From NCBI GenBank assembly GCA_958295805.1, contig OY282373.1, forward strand, positions 963,001 through 1,027,000: DNA of 64,000 nt, read 5' to 3'. The stretch is from an uncultured Nitrospirales bacterium. Lineage in GTDB: Bacteria; Nitrospirota; Nitrospiria; Nitrospirales; UBA8639. Position 1 is the first letter of the stretch; each line of letters begins with the position of its first letter. This document shows positions 1 to 8,139 of this stretch, piece by piece. Below the pieces are notes generated by a model. It was given only the letters and a program-made list of their open reading frames with translations, had not been told where the DNA came from and did no database searches. The translations under genes and the position numbers were made by a program.

Positions 1-234
1 GTCGGACATGAATTCCACGTGGTCGAGGATTTGCGTCCAGCTTGCTTCATTATTATCGCGAACGCCGAATTGCGCGGCGATGGTCAGGCCACTGGCCCAG
101 ATTCCTTTGAACCCCGCCTCTTCCACAATTCTGGCGCTGAGGCCATTGTGTGCCTCACAAAGAAATTCCACCTCCTTGGAGGACAGCAAATCCTTAAACT
201 GGCGGGTTTTCGAGGGACGCGGTTGAGTCGGCAC
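1..234 (-). CDS. aepX: Phosphoenolpyruvate mutase, N-terminal part (runs off the left edge)
   Basis: PEP mutase rearranges phosphoenolpyruvate to phosphonopyruvate, the committed C-P bond-forming step of phosphonate biosynthesis, in the cytoplasm. The 78 codons visible on the minus strand include [12 protein letters not shown]-like and [20 protein letters not shown] segments and end in [19 protein letters not shown], which match the start of the AepX/isocitrate lyase-type barrel very closely. The start is a GTG at 234, because an in-frame TAG lies three codons upstream. The catalytic EDK loop is outside the window. Downstream genes, where a phosphonopyruvate decarboxylase would be expected, are also outside. 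The identification is by recognised family sequence and is confident despite the truncation. Confidence 0.85.
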   Translation of the reverse strand, partial: MPTQPRPSKTRQFKDLLSSKEVEFLCEAHNGLSARIVEEAGFKGIWASGLTIAAQFGVRDNNEASWTQILDHVEFMSD

Positions 235-404
235 CGTGGTCTACTCTTGTCAGTTGTCTTGAACGGCCCAGCGTTGTCTGGTGATCTGAGAACGGGCTGA
301 ATCCTTCAAATAGGGGTAAATAGGGCTATTGTGTCAGGTGACGTCCCTGGTCGTGAACCGTGAAGAGAGTACGATCGCTGCTGAACCAATGAGGAGACCA
401 GTCC

Positions 405-965
405 TTAATTCATGTGCGGATCAACGGGCATGTCCGCATAGCATTCAAAGTCTTTGCTCAGTGATCGAAGAATGTTTCCCCATAGTCGACTGGCGTCCGT
501 CTCAAACATGGCGGTCGGGTCCGCTGGCAGCGTGAACCACGACCCGGTCTGCATTTCATGTTCGAGTTGGCCCGGAGCCCAACCCGAATATCCTATGAAG
601 GCGCGAAAATTTTCTAAAGAAGACGGGTTTTGCACAAGATCCTTTACGACGTTCATGTTGCCGCCCAAATAAACGCCGTCAAACACGTGGTGGGTGTCTT
701 CGAGGCCTTCGGGTATCCGATACAAAATCAAAAGATTGTTCTGTTGGACGGGTCCTCCGGCATAGACCATGTGGTGTTGCCCTTCAAGAATGGGAACCTG
801 TGGGAGGACTTCCGTGATATTGATCTTTGTCGGCCGATTGACGACGACCCCGAGTGCGCCTTCCTGTCCATGTTCGCACAAGAGGATGACCGCCTGCCGG
901 AAGTTAGGATCGCGGAGGCTCGGGTTCGCCACGAGAAAGATACCTTTACCAAGCGGGGTTTCCAT
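405..965 (-). CDS. YqgE/AlgH family protein (UPF0301)
   Basis: This 186-residue protein has the family's usual length. It shows the N-terminal pattern GIFLVANPSLRDPNFRQAVILLCEHG, then GALGVVVNRP and the later GYSGWAPGQLEHEM, all hallmarks of YqgE/AlgH. The molecular role of the family is unsettled; AlgH was first linked to alginate regulation in Pseudomonas. It is a soluble cytoplasmic protein with no membrane segment. It lies 133 bp downstream of the YggX-like gene on the same strand, so the two may be co-transcribed. An AGGATC element precedes the ATG. The family assignment is safe, the function is not known. Confidence 0.9.
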   Translation of the reverse strand: METPLGKGIFLVANPSLRDPNFRQAVILLCEHGQEGALGVVVNRPTKINITEVLPQVPILEGQHHMVYAGGPVQQNNLLILYRIPEGLEDTHHVFDGVYLGGNMNVVKDLVQNPSSLENFRAFIGYSGWAPGQLEHEMQTGSWFTLPADPTAMFETDASRLWGNILRSLSKDFECYADMPVDPHMN

Positions 966-1098
966 AGAGTGATCCTACAAGGGAAAAATGGTGGTCGGCA
1001 AGAGGCACCGCGTAGCCAAGAATAGCCGGGTCGTCCGGGATAAGAGCCATAAAGTCTCAAGTGGAACGTGGGCAATCATTGACGTGATCTTGCACCGC

Positions 1099-1371
1099 TC
1101 AGGTTCGATAGTCCTTAAATTCCACCTCCGCGTCAGGCAATTTCAAAAATGCCCGCATTTGTTTTTTGAGAGTGGCCCGGCCATTTTCGTCACCGAGGTT
1201 CAGGTGGTACTCATTAATCACCATGGTTTTGACTCCCCCGGGTTTATTCCATTCGGTCCAACAGGCTTGACAGACGTTATCTTTGACTTCTTCCTCCAGT
1301 TTTCCCAGAAAAAGAGCCTCGGTCATCCTTTCCGCTTTCTGTTCACACTTCAGACAATGAATCTCAGCCAT
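1099..1371 (-). CDS. YggX-like Fe(II)-trafficking/oxidative-damage protein with two CxxC pairs
   Basis: The 90-residue product ends in a segment (WTEWNKPGGVKTMVINEYHL, then an R..L..QM..FL pattern) that closely follows YggX, a small protein implicated in protecting iron-sulfur clusters from oxidative damage. Unlike classical YggX, which has one conserved Cys near its N-terminus, it carries C6-x-x-C9 and C34-x-x-C37, a spacing suited to binding zinc or iron. A GGGAGG ribosome binding site sits eight bases before the ATG. The next gene downstream is YqgE. The family resemblance is inferred by eye from the C-terminal half; the metal-binding role of the Cys pairs is inference. Confidence 0.7.
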   Translation of the reverse strand: MAEIHCLKCEQKAERMTEALFLGKLEEEVKDNVCQACWTEWNKPGGVKTMVINEYHLNLGDENGRATLKKQMRAFLKLPDAEVEFKDYRT

Positions 1372-1515
1372 AAGAAAGCCCTCCCTTCGTCGTGCATGAC
1401 GTATGTCGTTGAAGAGTTATACATGGTGATTGTTTAACGCTCACGGATTCTTGCCGCCAAACAGTACGTGATCTTACCATGCTCTACCGATCCCTGAAAA
1501 GAAGCAGTCCGTTGA

Positions 1516-1544
1516 TTGACGTGGTCCAGGGATCGTGCTAGAAG
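1516..1544 (+). promoter_or_regulatory. Candidate sigma-70 promoter for tRNA-Leu
   Basis: TTGACG at 1516-1521 and TAGAAG at 1539-1544 are separated by exactly 17 bases and would start transcription about 15 bases before the tRNA. This is a pattern match only. Confidence 0.5.
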
Positions 1545-1565
1545 AGGAAACCAAACCGTGCCTAT

Positions 1566-1652
1566 GCCCGGATGGCGGAACTGGCAGACGCGCCAGACTC
1601 AAAATCTGGTTCTCGCAAGAGAGTCCGAGTTCGACCCTCGGTCCGGGCACCA
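1566..1652 (+). tRNA. tRNA-Leu (anticodon CAA)
   Basis: This 87-base tRNA has acceptor stem GCCCGGA/TCCGGGC (1566-1572 with 1642-1648), discriminator A and a genomically encoded CCA (1650-1652). The anticodon stem CCAGA/TCTGG encloses the loop CTCAAAA, giving anticodon CAA, which reads UUG leucine codons. A long variable arm, typical of class II tRNAs such as leucine, precedes the T arm with GTTCGACCC. All the expected arms can be drawn by hand. Confidence 0.97.
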
Positions 1653-1945
1653 TGTGATTGTGCAACGTTTTCACGGGTTACGCCGCGTCTCCTTGGGATT
1701 TTCGGCAAAATGAAAAATTTGATGAGAGAAGGTCCTCCTGTATCTTCGTCGATACCACTCCCTGTGCCACGATCCGGTTACTTCATTTTTGACCGGAATC
1801 CGGTTGAGATTTACCGGAGAAATCCCTTGACACCGTGTAAGGAGATCACTATAGTTAGCAACCTCAGTATTTACGAAAGTTCTTGGTAAAGGTAAAGGTA
1901 TCATACGCTTTGATTATTAACTTACACTTCCTAAGGAGGAGCCAC
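1653..1945. other. Intergenic region between tRNA-Leu and the secreted-protein gene
   Basis: No coding capacity is convincing here. The stretch contains a near-consensus promoter (1827-1855, listed separately) that leaves an untranslated leader of roughly 80-90 bases before the ATG at 1946. No terminator hairpin is obvious directly after the tRNA. Confidence 0.5.
1827..1855 (+). promoter_or_regulatory. Near-consensus sigma-70 promoter
   Basis: TTGACA at 1827-1832 and TATAGT at 1850-1855 are separated by 17 bases. This is the best promoter match seen in the window and predicts strong expression of the secreted protein that starts at 1946. Confidence 0.75.
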
Positions 1946-2701
1946 ATGCGGAAGTTAGGGTATTTTGGAGCAGCTATCATTCTTGTAGGCTCAGTCAGCA
2001 TGGCAATGGCGCAAGAGCGGGCGCCTCAACACTCCGGGTTCGGCACGGGTGTTGGAGAATCACAAGGGTCAGGAACGCGGTCCCGCGTATTTGACCAGGA
2101 CGACATGGAGCGGTATCTTTCCGCACCGGAAACCATTCAGGGCGAAGTTGTTGCCGTTGATTACCCGGCGGGCAAGATGTACATTGACATGGGTGGAAGT
2201 TCACATGATGAACGGCAAACCCTGCGTGGTGGTCTGAACCTGAAGGAATTATGGTTCGATTCCGGGACCAACATGGAAAACTTGAAGGCCATCAACAAGG
2301 GAGATTACGTCGCTATTACCGCCGTGGACGAAACCACCGACCAGAAAAAATTCAGCACGGGTCGGAAGCTGGTTCGCGGGGTGTACGTGATTGAAGGCTC
2401 TCAAGTTTTAGGCGGAGCGAACAACCCGGATTTTGGCGGTGGCTTAGGCCAAAAACCGGATCCCACCAATTTCCGGGGCATTGCGACTCCGACTGCCGGG
2501 TATACCGGAGTGCCTGAAGGAGGAATGCAAGAAGGTGCCGTTGGCGGCGGGATTACCTCGAGCGTGGGCGTGATGACGGGTGCCGCTCCGTGCTGGCAAT
2601 GTGCCCCACAACCGGATACGGTCGAGAAGAGGGTGGACAAGACGATTGCGACGGATTACGGTGACGACCGGAATAACTTCGACAAAGGCACCGTTCAATA
2701 A
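1946..2701 (+). CDS. Secreted protein of unknown function
   Basis: The 251-residue product begins with a clear signal peptide (a basic MRK, a hydrophobic stretch, then SMAMAQ with likely cleavage after AMA), so it is exported. The mature part starts with a Gly/Ser-rich linker, then a compact domain with ETIQGEVVAVDYPAGKMYIDMG that looks like a small beta-barrel (OB-like), and a long Gly/Pro-rich tail with a CWQC pair (about residues 212-215). The ATG at 1946 was chosen over earlier in-frame codons because AAGGAGGA sits just before it and the signal peptide begins there. A strong promoter upstream and a terminator downstream make it a single-gene unit. I do not recognise a named family. Confidence 0.85.
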   Translation: MRKLGYFGAAIILVGSVSMAMAQERAPQHSGFGTGVGESQGSGTRSRVFDQDDMERYLSAPETIQGEVVAVDYPAGKMYIDMGGSSHDERQTLRGGLNLKELWFDSGTNMENLKAINKGDYVAITAVDETTDQKKFSTGRKLVRGVYVIEGSQVLGGANNPDFGGGLGQKPDPTNFRGIATPTAGYTGVPEGGMQEGAVGGGITSSVGVMTGAAPCWQCAPQPDTVEKRVDKTIATDYGDDRNNFDKGTVQ

Positions 2702-2727
2702 GTCACGTATCGCGGTTCGAAGATTGT

Positions 2728-2773
2728 AAAAAATGGAGCGTGTTGACCCATGGTTGACGCGCTCCATTTTTTT
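2728..2773 (+). terminator. Rho-independent terminator after the secreted-protein gene
   Basis: AAAAAATGGAGCG (2728-2740) pairs with CGCTCCATTTTTT (2760-2772), ending in a T run. It lies 27 bases after the stop codon at 2701; the A/T arms may let it work in both directions. Confidence 0.85.
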
Positions 2774-2832
2774 GTGACGGTATTCAGCGTATGACGTCCC
2801 TATTTTCTTGAGCAGAGAATTCAGGCCGGAAC

Positions 2833-3078
2833 ATGAATCAAAAAATTGAATCTCACGCGACTTTAGATCTTCGAGGGGTCATCTGTCCGTACAATTTTGT
2901 CAAAACCAAACTGAGGCTCGATACGATGGTGCCTGGGGAAATCTTAGCGGTCCTGTTGGATGATGGAGAACCCATCAGAAATGTCCCACGAAGCGTTGAA
3001 AATGAAGGCCACACCGTTCTCAGTCGTGAATTGGAAGGCGAGTACCATCGAGTCTGCATTCAAAAGAACCAGGACTAA
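2833..3078 (+). CDS. TusA/YedF-like sulfur-carrier family protein
   Basis: This 81-residue protein has the TusA fold signature near its N-terminus: DLRGVICPYNFVKTKLRLD, in which the Cys before Pro is the residue that carries persulfide in TusA. The rest, with a GE-L-V-DDGEP segment and a central strand-helix pattern, fits the two-layer alpha/beta fold. Family members deliver sulfur for tRNA thiolation, molybdenum cofactor synthesis or dissimilatory sulfur metabolism; which applies here cannot be told. Its stop codon overlaps that of the convergent rsmI by four bases (3075-3078), with no terminator between them. Confidence 0.85.
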   Translation: MNQKIESHATLDLRGVICPYNFVKTKLRLDTMVPGEILAVLLDDGEPIRNVPRSVENEGHTVLSRELEGEYHRVCIQKNQD

Positions 3079-3791
3079 CCTCCTGTTTTTGGTGTCTGTC
3101 TGAGATGCTTCTTCCTCTTCTTTCTTCCCTCAATGAGGAGCGTCATTTCTCCTTTCAACACTCGCGGCGGGTTTGACAACAAAATCTCTTCAGCCGTGCC
3201 GCGAATCATTTCCTCGTGGGTTTTCGTCATTTCCCGTGCGATCGCGACGCGGCGGTCTCCGAAGATTTCCTGGATGGCTGACAGCGTGGTCTTTATCCGG
3301 TGTGGCGTTTCAAACAACACGATCGTTCTGGATTCTTCAAGGAGGCTGTGGAGCAGGGCGATTCGAGCCGCGGATTTTTTGGGGAGAAATCCAATAAACG
3401 TGAAAGCGTCAGTGGGTAATCCTGCCGTGCACAGTGCTGCCATGATGGATGAAGTACCTGGAATCGGAACGATGGGAATATGGCAGTCAATGGCTCGGGT
3501 CACGAGATAGTATCCCGGGTCTGAGATGAGGGGAGTGCCCGCATCGGAAACAAGGGCAATAGATTTTCCTTCTTTGAGCCGCCCCAAAAGAATCGGAGTT
3601 TTTTCTGTTTTGTTGAAATCATGGTAACTCGTCAGAGGCGTATGGATCGTGTAATGCCGACAGAGTGTTTGCGTGTGACGAGTATCCTCCGCCGCGATCA
3701 CCGACACTTCCTGTAAAATTCGGTGGGCACGAAAGGTTAAATCTTCCAGGTTTCCAATGGGGGTACTCACGATATACAACGTTCCATACAT
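3075..3791 (-). CDS. rsmI: 16S rRNA (cytidine(1402)-2'-O)-methyltransferase
   Basis: RsmI uses S-adenosylmethionine to 2'-O-methylate C1402 in the decoding centre of 16S rRNA. The sequence opens with GTLYIVSTPIGNLEDLTFRA and continues with AAEDTRHT and SDAGTPLISDPG, the invariant motifs of this tetrapyrrole-methylase-fold family. The ATG at 3791 gives 238 residues starting right at the family's N-terminus, with GAGAG eight bases upstream. A TTG at 3827 would add a 12-residue extension with no counterpart in the family. The gene faces the TusA-like gene and shares its stop region. Confidence 0.93.
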   Translation of the reverse strand: MYGTLYIVSTPIGNLEDLTFRAHRILQEVSVIAAEDTRHTQTLCRHYTIHTPLTSYHDFNKTEKTPILLGRLKEGKSIALVSDAGTPLISDPGYYLVTRAIDCHIPIVPIPGTSSIMAALCTAGLPTDAFTFIGFLPKKSAARIALLHSLLEESRTIVLFETPHRIKTTLSAIQEIFGDRRVAIAREMTKTHEEMIRGTAEEILLSNPPRVLKGEMTLLIEGRKKRKKHLRQTPKTGG

Positions 3792-3945
3792 AAACGGGAC
3801 TCTCGGCTTGTCTAAAGGCTTGTCCAACCTATGTGTATTGGGTTAGAAGTATGCTTCGAATGTAAAATTTTGTCAGTTCAGCACTCGTTTGAGCAAATAT
3901 TTAGACGTGGATGGACCATGAAGTGAATTGAGGAGGGTTTCGTTG

Positions 3946-4728
3946 ATGTTGCAAAGGCGTGTAGCACTTGTCACGGGGGGAGGTCTCGGAATCGGGAGAG
4001 GCATTGCCTGGGCATTGGCTGAAAAAGGCGTTCACGTTGCGGTATGTGGCCGGCGGCAGGAACTCTTGCAGCAGACCGTCAACCACATACGCGACCACGG
4101 GGGGCAGGCCATGGGGATGACTGCCGACGTGACCAATCGCGATGACATAGAACGACTCGTGGCTGCCGTTGTTGATGAATGGGGGCAAATCGACATTCTG
4201 GTCAATAATGCGGGCGTGTCGGGCAGGACCCCGATGGATGAGCCGGGCGAGACGCGGTGGCTGAATATTCTTCAGGTGAATTTGACGGGTTCGTATTTGT
4301 GTTCAAAATTCGTGTTGCCTCATATGAAAGGCCCTGCCTATGGTCGCATTATCAACCTGTCGTCCGTCCTTGGTCGGTTCGGCGTTCCCGGGTACGCGGC
4401 GTATTGTACGGCCAAACACGGCATCATCGGATTTACGAAAGCACTCGCCCTTGAAGTGGCGGACCGGGGCATTACCGTCAATGCCGTCTGTCCTACCTGG
4501 GTTGATACGGATATGGCTCGCCAGGGGATTGAAGATACGGCCGCGGTGTTGGGGACGTCCGCGGAAGATTTCCGCGCCCGGGCCATTGCCGCGGTTCCCA
4601 TCCAGAGAATGGCGGAGGTTGATGAAGTGGCTGCGTTGACCGTCTTCCTTTGTCAGTCTGAAGCCGCGGCCGTGACGGGGCAAGCCATCAACGTGTGCGG
4701 CGGCGCCACCGCGGGGTCAGGCGGATAG
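3946..4728 (+). CDS. SDR-family NAD(P)-dependent oxidoreductase
   Basis: This 260-residue short-chain dehydrogenase/reductase has the cofactor motif TGGGLGIGRG near residues 10-19, the NNAG structural motif, and catalytic Tyr153 and Lys157 in YCTAK with Ser in the preceding SSVLGRFG stretch. The CPTWVDTDMA segment resembles FabG-like and 3-hydroxyacyl-type dehydrogenases. The ATG at 3946 is preferred over a TTG at 3928 because AGGAGGG lies eight bases before it and the Rossmann strand starts immediately. The substrate is unknown. It precedes the heme genes by about 130 bp on the same strand but no link to heme synthesis is evident. Confidence 0.88.
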   Translation: MLQRRVALVTGGGLGIGRGIAWALAEKGVHVAVCGRRQELLQQTVNHIRDHGGQAMGMTADVTNRDDIERLVAAVVDEWGQIDILVNNAGVSGRTPMDEPGETRWLNILQVNLTGSYLCSKFVLPHMKGPAYGRIINLSSVLGRFGVPGYAAYCTAKHGIIGFTKALALEVADRGITVNAVCPTWVDTDMARQGIEDTAAVLGTSAEDFRARAIAAVPIQRMAEVDEVAALTVFLCQSEAAAVTGQAINVCGGATAGSGG

Positions 4729-4859
4729 AATTTCCTCTGCGCGAAGATCCAATTGTTTGACGACGACCTCATCCTTTCCCTGATTCTTGCTATCTTCAAA
4801 ACGCCCATCTATACTCCGATACGAGTGGCGGGGACGATTTTCAACCTGCGTAAGCAACC

Positions 4860-5669
4860 ATGATGCTTCCCTTCTTGCAACTCACCGCGGGGTTGTACTT
4901 TGCCGGAACGCTCCTCTCTTTGGTGTATCTCCTCCGGCGGTCGCACGTTGTGGCCAAGATCGCTCTTGGCGTGACCTGTGTGGGATTTGCCGTCCATTCC
5001 ATTGTGTTGGCCTCACAAGTGTTTTCCGTGGAAGGATTGAAATGGGTCACGTTCCAGACGGCCTTATCCTTTTTTTCCTGGTCCTTGGTCTGCGTCTTTT
5101 TGCTGGTGGTTCTACGCCAGAGTCTCTACGTGTTGGGTTCGTTTATCCTGCCACTGGCTTTTCTTTCATCGGCGTCAGCCGTCATTGTGCCTTCAGAAAC
5201 CTCTGCTCTCCAACCCGTGGTTCAGGCCGTGTGGGTCCACGTGACGCTCAGTATGTTGGGCACGGTCGGGTTTGCCGTGGCCTTTGTGGCGGGGTTGATG
5301 TATCTCATTCAGGATCGGCTGCTGAAATCCAAACAGTTTAACGTTCTGTCGTTTAAGTTGCCGCCGTTGGACGTGTTGGACACGCTCAACCAACGTTCGA
5401 TTGTATTGGGATTCCCGTTGCTCACCCTGGGGATTTTGACGGGCGCCGTTTCTGCACGACTGACGTTCGGCGAGTACGTCAGTTGGAATTCCGAACAAAT
5501 CTGGGCGCTGGTGACGTGGGTGTTTTATCTCGTGGTCCTGATGGGACGCATCACCGTGGGTTGGAGAGCGAAAAAGGCGGCCTATCTCACGATTGTCGGG
5601 TTTACGGGCGTGTTGTTGACGTTTCTTGGAGTCATGTTGAAAGGAACGACGCCTTCGATCAGCTCATGA
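4860..5669 (+). CDS. Cytochrome c assembly protein of the CcsA/HemX type
   Basis: This 269-residue integral membrane protein has about eight hydrophobic segments and lies directly upstream of hemA, the classic place of HemX. The family (CcsA/CcmF/HemX) handles heme at the membrane during cytochrome c maturation, and HemX is associated with control of glutamyl-tRNA reductase level in Bacillus. The stop codon overlaps the hemA start (ATGA at 5666-5669), so the two are translationally coupled. A tryptophan-rich WNSEQIWALVTW stretch lies near residues 210-220. Whether it works in cytochrome assembly or HemA regulation cannot be decided from sequence. Confidence 0.82.
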   Translation: MMLPFLQLTAGLYFAGTLLSLVYLLRRSHVVAKIALGVTCVGFAVHSIVLASQVFSVEGLKWVTFQTALSFFSWSLVCVFLLVVLRQSLYVLGSFILPLAFLSSASAVIVPSETSALQPVVQAVWVHVTLSMLGTVGFAVAFVAGLMYLIQDRLLKSKQFNVLSFKLPPLDVLDTLNQRSIVLGFPLLTLGILTGAVSARLTFGEYVSWNSEQIWALVTWVFYLVVLMGRITVGWRAKKAAYLTIVGFTGVLLTFLGVMLKGTTPSISS

Positions 5670-7108
5670 AGCACGTCATCGTTGTTGGACTCAGTCACAA
5701 GACCGCCCCCGTGGAGCTTCGAGAACTTCTCGTCGTTCCCGATAGCCGGGTCGGTGAAGCCCTCAATCGGCTCATGGCACACGCCCGTATTTGTGAGGGC
5801 ATGGTCTTGCAGACCTGCAATCGCGTGGAGGTGTATGCGGTTGTCGATCACGTGGATGCCGGATTTTCAGACATTCAACAATTTTTCGTCGACACGCATC
5901 TGTCCGTCTCCGCGGAAATGCTCCTGCCCCATCTGTATCGGCACGCCGGCGACCGAGCCCTTGCCCATCTGTTTCGCGTCACGTCAAGCCTTGATTCCAT
6001 GGTTGTAGGAGAGCCTCAAATCCTGGGACAGGTGAAGGATGCGTTCCGATTGGCGTTGACCCATAATTCCAGCGGCGTGATCCTGAATAAATTGGTAAAG
6101 AAAGCCATCTCCGTCGCCAAGCGGATTCGATCGGAGACGCGGATAGCAGAAAATGCGGTTTCCGTGAGCTATGCGGCGGTTGAACTCGCCAAGAAAGTGT
6201 TCAGTGATTTTTCGGCACGAACCGCCATGTTGGTCGGCGCTGGAGAGATGGCCAAATTAGCAGCGCAACATCTGGTGAAGAACGGCGTTCGTCACGTCTT
6301 GCTGACCACGCGAAACCCTGCCCGGGCTGGAAGTCTGGCTGAGCGGTTTCATGGGACGTCGATCCCCTTTGGAGACTTTCTCGGTGAAATGTCTAAAGCG
6401 GATATTGTTCTGTGTTCGACCGGGGCATCCCACTATTTGATTGGGCCGGCGGACGTCCAGCGGGCCGTTCGTGAACGGTGGAATCGACCGATGTTTCTGA
6501 TTGACGTGTCCGTCCCTCGGAATATCGATCCTGAGGTCCGTCAAGTTGACAATGCGTTTCTGTTTGATATCGATGATCTTGAAGGTCACGTCGAACAGAA
6601 CCGTGACGAGCGCATACGGGAAGCCACGCGCGCCGAGGGCATTGTCAAAGAAGAAGTCGGCGTCATGCTGAAATGGCTTCAGTCTTTGGAGGCGACGCCC
6701 GCCATTGTTGCCTTACGTCAGCGTGCCGATGCCATCAAGTATGCAGAGGTGCAAAAAGCTTTGAGCCGATTCGGCACGCTGACTTCTCAACAACGGGAAG
6801 CCTTGGACGGTCTGGCGTCCGGAATAGTGAATAAACTCCTTCATGGCTCATTGGTGGCGTTAAAATCTGCCGCGCAGTCGTCCAACGGATCGGTCTATAT
6901 TGAAGCGGCTCGACGATTTTATGGCCTGGAGTACCCTTCACCCTTGCCCTCTCCCTCAAGGGGAGAGGGTAAGGGAATGGAGGAGGCAGAGCACGTGGCG
7001 GAACGACAGAAGTTGGAAGCCGACCAATCGGAAACAGAAGGTCCTTCCCACGAACCAGCCGGCGAGTCGGACAAACAGAACGTTGCTCAACGGGCTTCGG
7101 GTTTGTAA
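5666..7108 (+). CDS. hemA: Glutamyl-tRNA reductase with a repeat-derived C-terminal tail
   Basis: HemA reduces glutamyl-tRNA to glutamate-1-semialdehyde with NADPH, the first step of C5 heme synthesis. The N-terminus VVGLSHKTAPVELRE and the catalytic Cys51 in QTCNRVEVY are intact, followed by the VGEPQILGQVK motif, an NADPH-binding MLVGAGEMAKLAAQHL segment and a C-terminal dimerisation helix. The protein has 480 residues, longer than the usual 420-430. The extra tail begins right after FYGLEYPSPLPS and encodes SPSRGEGKG from a palindromic repeat (6934-6975), then a charged, probably disordered stretch. Start and stop overlap place it in one operon with HemX upstream and hemC downstream. Confidence 0.95.
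   Translation: MKHVIVVGLSHKTAPVELRELLVVPDSRVGEALNRLMAHARICEGMVLQTCNRVEVYAVVDHVDAGFSDIQQFFVDTHLSVSAEMLLPHLYRHAGDRALAHLFRVTSSLDSMVVGEPQILGQVKDAFRLALTHNSSGVILNKLVKKAISVAKRIRSETRIAENAVSVSYAAVELAKKVFSDFSARTAMLVGAGEMAKLAAQHLVKNGVRHVLLTTRNPARAGSLAERFHGTSIPFGDFLGEMSKADIVLCSTGASHYLIGPADVQRAVRERWNRPMFLIDVSVPRNIDPEVRQVDNAFLFDIDDLEGHVEQNRDERIREATRAEGIVKEEVGVMLKWLQSLEATPAIVALRQRADAIKYAEVQKALSRFGTLTSQQREALDGLASGIVNKLLHGSLVALKSAAQSSNGSVYIEAARRFYGLEYPSPLPSPSRGEGKGMEEAEHVAERQKLEADQSETEGPSHEPAGESDKQNVAQRASGL
6934..6975. repeat. Palindromic repeat copy inside the hemA 3' end
   Basis: An imperfect palindrome CCCTTcacCCTTg-CCCTCTCCC-tcaag-GGGAGAGGG-tAAGGG, clearly related to the intergenic arrays at 38.6-39.1 kb and 44.8-45.0 kb. 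It lies in frame and is translated as part of the HemA tail. Confidence 0.8.
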
Positions 7109-7191
7109 TTTCAATGCGCACTGTTTGGCCGGCAGTCTTCCTTGAGACGGCAGAGTGCCACGGATGCGTCCATGCCTCGTAGGGAATCAGC

Positions 7192-8139
7192 GTGAATCAC
7201 GGAAAGGGCCGTCGAACGTCTCTCGTCATTGGGACACGCGGCAGCCGGCTGGCTTTATGGCAAGCAGAATGGGTGCAGGCTCGACTACGAGAGCTTGCCC
7301 CGTCCGTTTCCATTCGGCTTCAGCGCATTCGAACGGGCGGCGATAAAATCCTGGACGTGCCCTTAGCCAAAGTCGGGGGGAAAGGATTATTCGTCAAAGA
7401 AATCGAGGAGGCGTTACTCCGAGAAGAGATTGATCTCGCCGTCCACAGCATGAAAGACGTGCCTTCCGCGTTGCCGGAGGGGTTGGCCATTGTCTGTATC
7501 CCCGGACGAGAAGATGCACGGGATGCGTTGTTGGCGCGGGACCATGTGGCTTTCCAGGATCTGCCCGTGGGGGCCACGGTGGGAACGAGTAGTCTTCGGC
7601 GGCAAGCTCAATTATTGGCGCATCGCCCTGATCTTTCCATCACCATGCTTCGAGGAAACGTTGACACGCGGATGCGAAAGCTGCAAGACGGCGACTATGA
7701 TGCGATTGTGCTGGCTGCGGCGGGTCTCACCCGATTGGGACGGGCCGACCGCGTGACGGAATATCTCCCCCGAAGGGTGAGTCTCCCGGCCGTCGGTCAA
7801 GGGGCCCTGGGGATTGAATCGCGCGTGGATGACGTGTTTGTGCAAGAATTGCTTGCCCCCCTCAATGATGCCTCGGCTTCAATCGCGGTGTCGGCCGAGC
7901 GAGCGTTTCTGGATCGATTGGAGGGCGGTTGTCAGGTGCCGATTGCAGGACATGCGGTTGTCGAGAACCAGATGGTGAATCTGGAAGGATTAGTCGCGAG
8001 TCTCGATGGCACACGCCTCATTCGCGATCGGATTGAAGGGCCTTCTGATAAAGCCGTCCAACTCGGCGTCGCGTTAGCCGAGCGTATCCGTGACGCGGGC
8101 GGCACGCGCATTTTAGATGACCTTTACGGGCGGACGTAG
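7192..8139 (+). CDS. hemC: Porphobilinogen deaminase (hydroxymethylbilane synthase)
   Basis: HemC polymerises four porphobilinogens into hydroxymethylbilane on a dipyrromethane cofactor. The 315-residue sequence has VIGTRGSRLALWQA at the start, KDVPSALPEGL, GTSSLRRQAQL and, toward the end, LEGGCQVPIAGHA, whose Cys carries the cofactor. The start is a GTG at 7192 with AGGGAA upstream. The stop codon at 8137-8139 directly abuts the next ATG, indicating coupling with the cobA/hemD fusion. Confidence 0.96.
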   Translation: MNHGKGRRTSLVIGTRGSRLALWQAEWVQARLRELAPSVSIRLQRIRTGGDKILDVPLAKVGGKGLFVKEIEEALLREEIDLAVHSMKDVPSALPEGLAIVCIPGREDARDALLARDHVAFQDLPVGATVGTSSLRRQAQLLAHRPDLSITMLRGNVDTRMRKLQDGDYDAIVLAAAGLTRLGRADRVTEYLPRRVSLPAVGQGALGIESRVDDVFVQELLAPLNDASASIAVSAERAFLDRLEGGCQVPIAGHAVVENQMVNLEGLVASLDGTRLIRDRIEGPSDKAVQLGVALAERIRDAGGTRILDDLYGRT

